Origin: DASVEE01 sp036399695
Lineage (GTDB): Bacteria > Acidobacteriota > Thermoanaerobaculia > Gp7-AA8
Assembly: GCA_036399695.1 (NCBI GenBank)
Contig: DASWMP010000164.1
Location: forward strand, 1 to 20,380
Length of the DNA stretch: 20,380 nucleotides
Direction of reading: 5' to 3'
Position numbers and translations under genes: made by a program. Positions 15,350-20,380 of this stretch are shown piece after piece. Within the stretch, counting starts at the first letter, position 1. The number at the start of each line of letters is the position of its first letter. The notes beneath the pieces were generated by a model. The model was not told the DNA's origin. It made no database searches and worked only from the letters and a program-made list of their open reading frames with translations.

Positions 15350-15424
15350 GACGGGACCTATGGGAGCCGCACGCGCGTGCAGAGTCCATAGGTCCTATCT
15401 GTCCTATAGATCCTATGGGTCCCA
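15350..15424. repeat. 9-bp repeat cluster with inverted units (TNNGTCCYA family)
   Basis: Units CAGAGTCCA, TAGGTCCTA, TCTGTCCTA, TAGATCCTA and TGGGTCCCA run from 15380 to 15424. Inverted units (TGGGACCGA, CGGGACCTA) begin near 15343 and can pair with them. The cluster occupies the 216-bp space between the protease stop and the lectin start, both on minus, and could act as a transcript end for the protease gene. Confidence 0.7.
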
Positions 15425-15438
15425 TCGTTCCCCGGGCA

Positions 15439-18400
15439 TCACCGTGCCGCGGCCCGGCGCCGATGCGCCAATCCGGTGGCGAACGCGCGGCTCAGGGTCC
15501 AGGTGGTGGTGTTCGACGATTCGTCCGTGAGCTCCACGCGCAGGTCGATGAGGGCGGGAGTGGCGGTGGCGGCCGTGAGATCGGCGCGGAAGAGGTGGCC
15601 GGTCTCCGGCGCGTATTCGCCGAGCAGCGACGGCGTCACCGATTGCCATGCGGTAGTACCGTGGACGCGCCAGGCCACGCGCGTGGCCTCGGGGCGGATG
15701 CGGTGGTAGGACGGCGTGAACGCATCGTCCAGGTGAATGTCGGCAGCGGAGAACACAACGTAGGCAGCGGAGCGCAGCGGGAGCCCGTTGACAGCGGTGC
15801 CGTTGCCGTCGACGACGCGCAACGACGTCAGCGCCGGCGGCTGCACGTCGGCGCGGCGGGTGTCGACGTCGTAGCGGAGCGTGCCGGTCATCGGCAGGCC
15901 GCCGAGGCTCGTGGCCGTCATCGTCATCTCGACGACGTATGCGCCGGGCTCCGGCGCCAGGAGGTTGAAGCCGACGTCCCGGAGTGGGCCGCTCACGAGC
16001 GTGCCGGTGCTGTTGCGCAGCTCCACGTACGCCTCGTACAGAGTGCGATGCAGGAACGTCTCGCCGAAGCGGCCGCCGATGCGGCCCGTCAGGAAGAAAC
16101 GCTGCTCCGGGCTCAGCATCATCGAAAGGCGCGGATGAAACAGGCCCTCGCGGAAGAGCAACGTCTCGCCGGGTGATGCGGCGTAGACGGCGGGGCCCGG
16201 ATCGCGCTGGTATGACGAAACCAGCCGCCCTTCGTGGAGGTGCAGCGGACCGACGGTCAGCTCCTCATCCTCGGCGTGGAGGCCGAAGAGCACGCCGGCG
16301 ACGAGCTCCCCGGCCCGCTCGGTCAGATGGAGCCGGCCGGACCAGTCGCCGTCACCGTCCGCCGTTTCGACCACCGGGCGATAGCCGGGTTGCGCGTCGC
16401 CCGTCTGTATGTGCGGCACGATCACGACATCCGTGAGCGGTCCGGCCGTGGGGCGCGGGAAATGGAGACCGAAGGTCGCGACGTCCGCCCTGGCGCGCGT
16501 CAGCGACCGCGACTCGCTGACACCGCGTACCGGCTCGTGCGCGACGATGTAGACGTCATTGCGCGGCCGGTCGACACAGGTCTCGATCGCATGCAGCATC
16601 CAACGGTCGCTGAAGGGAGAGATCTCGACTTCCGCGATGCGGCCGCCGATCGGGAACGGGAAGAAGACGTCCGTCTGTCCGGAGCGCTGCAAGCGGATCT
16701 CGCTCCGGTACACCGTCTCCTCCGGACCGGTACGCAGGGCCAGGTCGGTGAGCAGCTCGCCGCTGGCGGCGCTGGCGGCGAGGCGGAGGCGAGGCAGGGG
16801 CTCGCGGACGTCGAAGGCGAAGAGATGCTCGCCGTCGATTCGGAGCTGCTCGCGGACGAACATCCGCAACTGCTCGCCGAGGAGCGACTCCGTTTCGTCG
16901 GGCTCGATGGAAGCGAGCAGCAGGTCGTACTGGCCGGCGGGGAGCAGCACGTCCATCGTGACGGGATCGAACCAGCCCAGGAGGCCGGCCTGCCCCTCGT
17001 CGTTCATGAAGGCGATGAACGGAAAACCGATTGCGTACGTGACGGTGGCGCGCGCCGCCTTCACCGCCGCCCAGGGCACCGAAAGACGCTGCCCATCGCC
17101 CGTGAGGACGATGCTGCCGCCGAGGGTCAGCGACTCGGTCGTGGTGGCCGTGGCGTTCGTGACCGCGAGCGTGAGCGTCACCTCCTGCGACGCGCCGGGT
17201 GCAAGCGTGAATGCGGCCGGCGCGACCGTCAGTTGCACGCCGGCGGGAGTGCCACTGCCTGCCGCGCTGAGCGTGCGCGTCTCCGCGGAGGTATTGGTGA
17301 TGGTGACGGTCTGCTCGCGCGTCCACGAAGCAGCCGACACGTTGCCGCGCCCGAAGCTGGCGGCGGCGGGACTGGCGAAAAGCGTGGTGCCGGCGGCGTC
17401 GACGGCGTCGACGAAACCGCCTCCCTGCGCGATGACCTCAGCGTCGATGAGCGTGGCGGTGTTGGTGAGCGCCGACTTGACCTGCGCGGGAGTCCAGCCG
17501 GGGTGCAGCTCGAGGAGCAGCGCGGCGAGGCCGGCGACGTGCGGCGCGGCCATCGAGGTGCCGTTGAGCTCTCCGTAGTCGTTGTTCGGAAAGGTCGAGC
17601 GGATGTGTTCCCCCGGTGCGATGACTTCCGGCTTGAGCGCGAGCTCGCGCATGGAGGGGCCGCGGGAGCTGGTGACGGCCATCGCATCCGCGCCGAGTGT
17701 CGAGCCGACGGTGATCGCGGTACGGGCCACGCCGGGCGTGCCGATGGCCATGAACGTGCCGGCGTTGCCGGCGGAGATGGTGAAGACGACGCCGGCGGCG
17801 GAGGCGACATCGACGGCGCGGGCCATCGGGTCGTCCGGGTGTCCGAAGCCGCCGAGACTGACGTTGGCAACGTCGACGCGGTCCGCGAGATCGCCGTCGC
17901 CGTTCGGATCGACCGTGCGCTCGATGGCGGCCAGGATGGCCGACCCGAAGCCGCGGCCACTGGAATTCAGCACCTTGAACGCGAGGAGCGTGGCGTCGGG
18001 CGCCACGCCTTCGAGCTCCGGACCGTTGGCGGCGGCGATCCCGGCGACGTGGGTACCGTGGAAATGATCGTCGAGCGGATCGGCGTCGTCGTTCACAAAG
18101 TCCCAGCCGCCCGCGACCTTGTGGCCGGGCCCGAAGCCGCCGCCGAGCGCGGGGTGGCGGTAGTCGATGCCGCTGTCGATGATGGCGATGACGATGCCGG
18201 CTCCACGCGCGCCGCGCGTCTCCCACAGCTTGCGCGCGCCGACAAGACCGACGCCATCGACGCCGTTCGCGTGTGCGCGGACTTCGGTGTCGAGGGTGAC
18301 GGCGCGGACGTAGGGGAGCGTTTTGACGTGTGCGATCACGTCCGGCGACGCCTCGAGGGCGACGCCATGGAAGGCGCGGAAGTACTCGCGCGTGACCGAC

Positions 18401-18612
18401 GGCGCCTCCGTGGCGCTCTTCGCGCCGCGTGCCGGAGCGAAACCGGCCAGGTCGCGGCGAAAGCGCTGGAAAGACTCGCGGTAGCTGGAGACGGCGACGC
18501 CGCGCCGGACCGCGAGTGGCGCCTCGCGAAACTCGACGATGACCCGCTCCCCGGCGAGCGCCGGAAGGGCCATCACGACGGCGAGTACGGGCAGCAACAG
18601 CCAGCGATGCAT
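15439..18612 (-). CDS. Secreted subtilisin-like serine protease (S8) with long C-terminal extension
   Basis: A 1057-aa exported protease. Residues 1-20 are a signal peptide (MHRWLLLPVLAVVMALPALA). Residues about 22-115 resemble an I9 inhibitor propeptide (ERVIVEF..., VALEASPDVIAHVKTLPYVRAV). The S8 domain (about 120-400) has the complete triad: Asp146 in IIDSGID, His185 in HGTHVAG and Ser353 in NGTSMAAPHVAG, with oxyanion Asn283 in SAGNAG. Residues about 413-520 are an Fn3-like beta-sandwich (TVTITNTSAETRTL). The remaining roughly 530 residues are beta-rich and unrecognised, with no sorting signal I know. The start at 18612 gives a clean signal peptide; the longer frame to 18780 runs through heptanucleotide repeats. 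No Shine-Dalgarno site is seen, but TATCTT lies 7 nt upstream. It is divergent from the RNA helicase gene. Confidence 0.93.
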   Translation of the reverse strand: MHRWLLLPVLAVVMALPALAGERVIVEFREAPLAVRRGVAVSSYRESFQRFRRDLAGFAPARGAKSATEAPSVTREYFRAFHGVALEASPDVIAHVKTLPYVRAVTLDTEVRAHANGVDGVGLVGARKLWETRGARGAGIVIAIIDSGIDYRHPALGGGFGPGHKVAGGWDFVNDDADPLDDHFHGTHVAGIAAANGPELEGVAPDATLLAFKVLNSSGRGFGSAILAAIERTVDPNGDGDLADRVDVANVSLGGFGHPDDPMARAVDVASAAGVVFTISAGNAGTFMAIGTPGVARTAITVGSTLGADAMAVTSSRGPSMRELALKPEVIAPGEHIRSTFPNNDYGELNGTSMAAPHVAGLAALLLELHPGWTPAQVKSALTNTATLIDAEVIAQGGGFVDAVDAAGTTLFASPAAASFGRGNVSAASWTREQTVTITNTSAETRTLSAAGSGTPAGVQLTVAPAAFTLAPGASQEVTLTLAVTNATATTTESLTLGGSIVLTGDGQRLSVPWAAVKAARATVTYAIGFPFIAFMNDEGQAGLLGWFDPVTMDVLLPAGQYDLLLASIEPDETESLLGEQLRMFVREQLRIDGEHLFAFDVREPLPRLRLAASAASGELLTDLALRTGPEETVYRSEIRLQRSGQTDVFFPFPIGGRIAEVEISPFSDRWMLHAIETCVDRPRNDVYIVAHEPVRGVSESRSLTRARADVATFGLHFPRPTAGPLTDVVIVPHIQTGDAQPGYRPVVETADGDGDWSGRLHLTERAGELVAGVLFGLHAEDEELTVGPLHLHEGRLVSSYQRDPGPAVYAASPGETLLFREGLFHPRLSMMLSPEQRFFLTGRIGGRFGETFLHRTLYEAYVELRNSTGTLVSGPLRDVGFNLLAPEPGAYVVEMTMTATSLGGLPMTGTLRYDVDTRRADVQPPALTSLRVVDGNGTAVNGLPLRSAAYVVFSAADIHLDDAFTPSYHRIRPEATRVAWRVHGTTAWQSVTPSLLGEYAPETGHLFRADLTAATATPALIDLRVELTDESSNTTTWTLSRAFATGLAHRRRAAAR

Positions 18613-18674
18613 GCACCAGAAGATAAAGGAGCGTCGTGCACGGCGGTCCGTCGTTGACGAAGGTGCGACAGGAT

Positions 18675-18740
18675 GTTGTTTGTTCGTTGCGCGTTGCGCG
18701 TTGTCCGTTGCTCGTGTCCGTTGCCCGTTGTCCGTTGTCC
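18675..18740. repeat. Heptanucleotide (GTTGNNN) repeat in the divergent intergenic region
   Basis: Units GTTGTTT, (GTTC), GTTGCGC, GTTGCGC, GTTGTCC, GTTGCTC, (GTGTCC), GTTGCCC, GTTGTCC and GTTGTCC are consecutive, mostly at 7-bp steps. They lie between the protease start (18612) and helicase start (18823), where promoters for both genes must be. It resembles short tandemly repeated repetitive (STRR) sequences of other bacteria and the heptamers at 7463-7587. Confidence 0.75.
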
Positions 18741-18822
18741 TGTGGAACGGCGTTGGGCGGAATGTGAGACGATCCGGCATCCGCGGGCCGATACCGGCTT
18801 CGCGATGGAGAAAGAAGAGCTG

Positions 18823-20295
18823 ATGCCATTTTCGTCATTCGGGCTGCACCCTGACTTGCTGCGCGGAATCAAAGAGCTGGGGTTCACGCGCCCTACACCC
18901 ATTCAGAACGATGCGATTCCGCCGGCCATGCAGGGCAGGGACATCCTCGCCGCCGCGGCCACCGGGAGCGGCAAGACGGCCGCGTTCCTCGTGCCGATCC
19001 TGCACCGTCTCATGGACAAGAAGCGGGGCGTGACGCGGGCCCTGATCCTGACGCCGACGCGCGAGCTGGCGGCGCAGATCGACGAGCATCTGCGCGACCT
19101 GGCGGTGCACACGCCCCTCTCCGGCGCGGCCATCTACGGCGGCGTGGGGATGGGGCCGCAGGAACATGCGTTCCGGAGCGGCGTGGACGTACTGGTGGCC
19201 ACGCCGGGCCGCCTGCTGGATCACTTCCAGCGTCCTTACTCGAAACTCGAAGGGCTGGAGATCCTCGTCCTCGACGAGGCCGACCGCATGCTGGACATGG
19301 GCTTCCTCCCGGATATCCGCCGCGTGCTCAAGCGTCTGCCCACGAAGCGGCAGACGCTGTTCTTCTCGGCGACGCTGCCGCCGCCGATCGTGGAGCTGTC
19401 GCGGGAGATGCTGAAGAACCCGGCCATGATCTCCATCGAGAGGAAAGCGGCGCCGGCCATCGGAATCGCTCAGTCGGTCTTCCCGGTGTCGCAGGACCTG
19501 AAGCTGTCGCTGCTCGAGACGCTGCTCGACCGCGGCGAGGTCGAGAACGCCATCGTCTTCACGCGCACGAAGCACCGGGCCAACCGCGTCTTCGAGCAGT
19601 TGGAGCGGAAGAAGGTCAGCGTGGCCCGCATCCACGGCAACCGCAGTCAGGTGCAGCGCACCGAGGCGCTGGCGGGGTTCAAATCGGGCAAGTACCGGAT
19701 CATGGTAGCGACCGACATCGCCGCCCGCGGCATCGACGTGGAGGCGCTGTCGCACGTGGTGAATTTCGACGTGCCGAACATGCCGGAGGATTACATCCAC
19801 CGCGTCGGCCGCACGGCGCGCGCGGAGATGACGGGCGACGCCATCACGTTCGTCGCGCCTGATGAAGAGGGCGACCTGCAGGCCATCGAGCGCGCCATCG
19901 GCAAGCGTCTGCCGCGCGTGACGGTGCCGGACTTCGATTACTCGCGACGCCCGGCTGAGAAGCTGGAGATCCCGATCCAGGAACGGATCGCGGCGATCCG
20001 CGCCCGCAAGGCGGAAGAGCGTGCCCGCGCGAAAGCGAAGGCGGAGCGGAAGGCAACGGGGCAGGCTGCACCCCCGCGTGCGGCCGCACCGAAGCCGGCG
20101 GGGCCTCGGCCCGGTGGCGCGAGGCCGACGGCCTCGAGGCCCGGTGGCGCGAGGCCGGCGGGTGTAGCGCCCGGTGCGCCGAGACCGGCCGGACCGAGAC
20201 CGGGTGGAGCACGACCAGCAGGAGCAAGGCCTCCGGCGGCAGGCGGATCGCAGCCGGGCAACGGGCCGCGGCCAGGCGGACGGCGCCGCCGCTAG
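18823..20295 (+). CDS. rhlE: DEAD-box ATP-dependent RNA helicase, RhlE type
   Basis: A 490-aa cytoplasmic RNA helicase, probably acting in ribosome assembly or RNA turnover. Motifs in order: Q motif (FSSFGLHP...PTPIQ, 3-28), Walker A ATGSGKT (46-52), PTRELAAQ (78-85), TPGR (127-130), DEAD (151-154), SAT (182-184), IVFTRTK (244-250), TDIAARGID (297-305) and HRVGRTAR (326-333). Residues about 380-412 are basic and helical. Residues about 413-490 are a low-complexity tail of GARP/GPRP units ending GGRRRR, typical of RhlE-like RNA-binding extensions. The ATG at 18823 was preferred because a GGAGAAAGAAGAG tract precedes it and the product begins as RhlE proteins usually do; an in-frame ATG at 18805 would add six residues. 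A hairpin-bearing repeat follows the stop. Confidence 0.95.
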   Translation: MPFSSFGLHPDLLRGIKELGFTRPTPIQNDAIPPAMQGRDILAAAATGSGKTAAFLVPILHRLMDKKRGVTRALILTPTRELAAQIDEHLRDLAVHTPLSGAAIYGGVGMGPQEHAFRSGVDVLVATPGRLLDHFQRPYSKLEGLEILVLDEADRMLDMGFLPDIRRVLKRLPTKRQTLFFSATLPPPIVELSREMLKNPAMISIERKAAPAIGIAQSVFPVSQDLKLSLLETLLDRGEVENAIVFTRTKHRANRVFEQLERKKVSVARIHGNRSQVQRTEALAGFKSGKYRIMVATDIAARGIDVEALSHVVNFDVPNMPEDYIHRVGRTARAEMTGDAITFVAPDEEGDLQAIERAIGKRLPRVTVPDFDYSRRPAEKLEIPIQERIAAIRARKAEERARAKAKAERKATGQAAPPRAAAPKPAGPRPGGARPTASRPGGARPAGVAPGAPRPAGPRPGGARPAGARPPAAGGSQPGNGPRPGGRRRR

Positions 20296-20315
20296 TAAAG
20301 AGCACGAGCTGGCCG

Positions 20316-20380
20316 GATCTCGGAGTGCGGTGGCGAACGCCACCGCTCTTTTACACGTGTAGCAGAGCGGTGGCATTCGC
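20316..20380. repeat. Left part of the MITE-like intergenic element (copy D, cut by window end)
   Basis: This aligns with 10682-10746 with a handful of differences, including GGAGTGCGGTGGCG at 20322-20335. It carries the same competing hairpins: GGTGGCG-AA-CGCCACC, and CACCGCTCT / AGAGCGGTG at 20341-20349 with 20364-20372. It starts 20 bp after the RhlE stop and may serve as its terminator. The window ends inside it. Confidence 0.8.

Noticed and set aside
16234..18657. An 807-codon plus-strand frame opposite the protease
   Set aside because: It is antisense to a gene with a full catalytic triad and signal peptide; its own sequence is low complexity.

Overview
The window is a G+C-rich (roughly two-thirds G+C by eye) bacterial segment. 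It has nine convincing protein-coding genes and unusually repeat-rich intergenic DNA. RND efflux components, Sec-type signal peptides and several families of short phased intergenic repeats suggest a Gram-negative, soil-type bacterium. The style resembles Acidobacteriota, but I cannot prove the phylum from this sequence. No rRNA, tRNA, integrase, transposase or CRISPR array was seen.

Layout. (1) 192-4952 (-) encodes a 1586-aa fusion: DUF4011, split superfamily-1 helicase, Vsr/DUF559-like nuclease and DUF3320. This architecture is known from single-gene anti-phage systems. Copies of one intergenic repeat family lie on both sides of it. (2) 4953-6338 has no credible gene. It holds a compound inverted-repeat element (5084-5504), about 490 bp of strictly 21-bp-phased repeats (5555-6044) with an AT-rich palindrome cluster inside (5807-5863), and a 9-bp repeat cluster (6181-6216). 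(3) 6339-10673 (+) is a two-gene efflux operon: membrane-fusion protein, then RND pump. The two genes are separated by a perfect 25-bp inverted repeat built from 7-bp units. No outer-membrane channel gene is present. (4) 10682-10964 is the best-preserved copy of the intergenic element, with terminal and internal inverted repeats. (5) 10969-13798 holds small, probably cytoplasmic genes: a NIPSNAP-like protein and a DUF1579 protein on minus, then a HugZ-type FMN split-barrel/DUF2470 protein and a peptidase E/cyanophycinase-like S51 hydrolase on plus. (6) 13825-18612 (-) encodes two secreted proteins: a five-bladed tachylectin-2-like propeller and a 1057-aa subtilisin-like protease. (7) 18823-20295 (+) is an RhlE-type DEAD-box RNA helicase with a low-complexity Arg/Pro/Gly/Ala tail. 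It is divergent from the protease across a heptanucleotide repeat.

The most unusual content is not in the genes. Four kinds of intergenic repeat occur, with unit lengths of 7, 9 and 21 bp plus a MITE-like palindromic element. The palindromic element occurs at both ends of the window, so the window may be an assembly contig that broke inside repeats. Several genes without a Shine-Dalgarno sequence have a -10-like hexamer 6-7 nt before the ATG, which suggests leaderless transcription.

Functionally, the window combines defence (helicase-nuclease), export of toxic compounds (RND pump), secreted lectin and protease functions, and housekeeping RNA remodelling. The genes do not form a single pathway.
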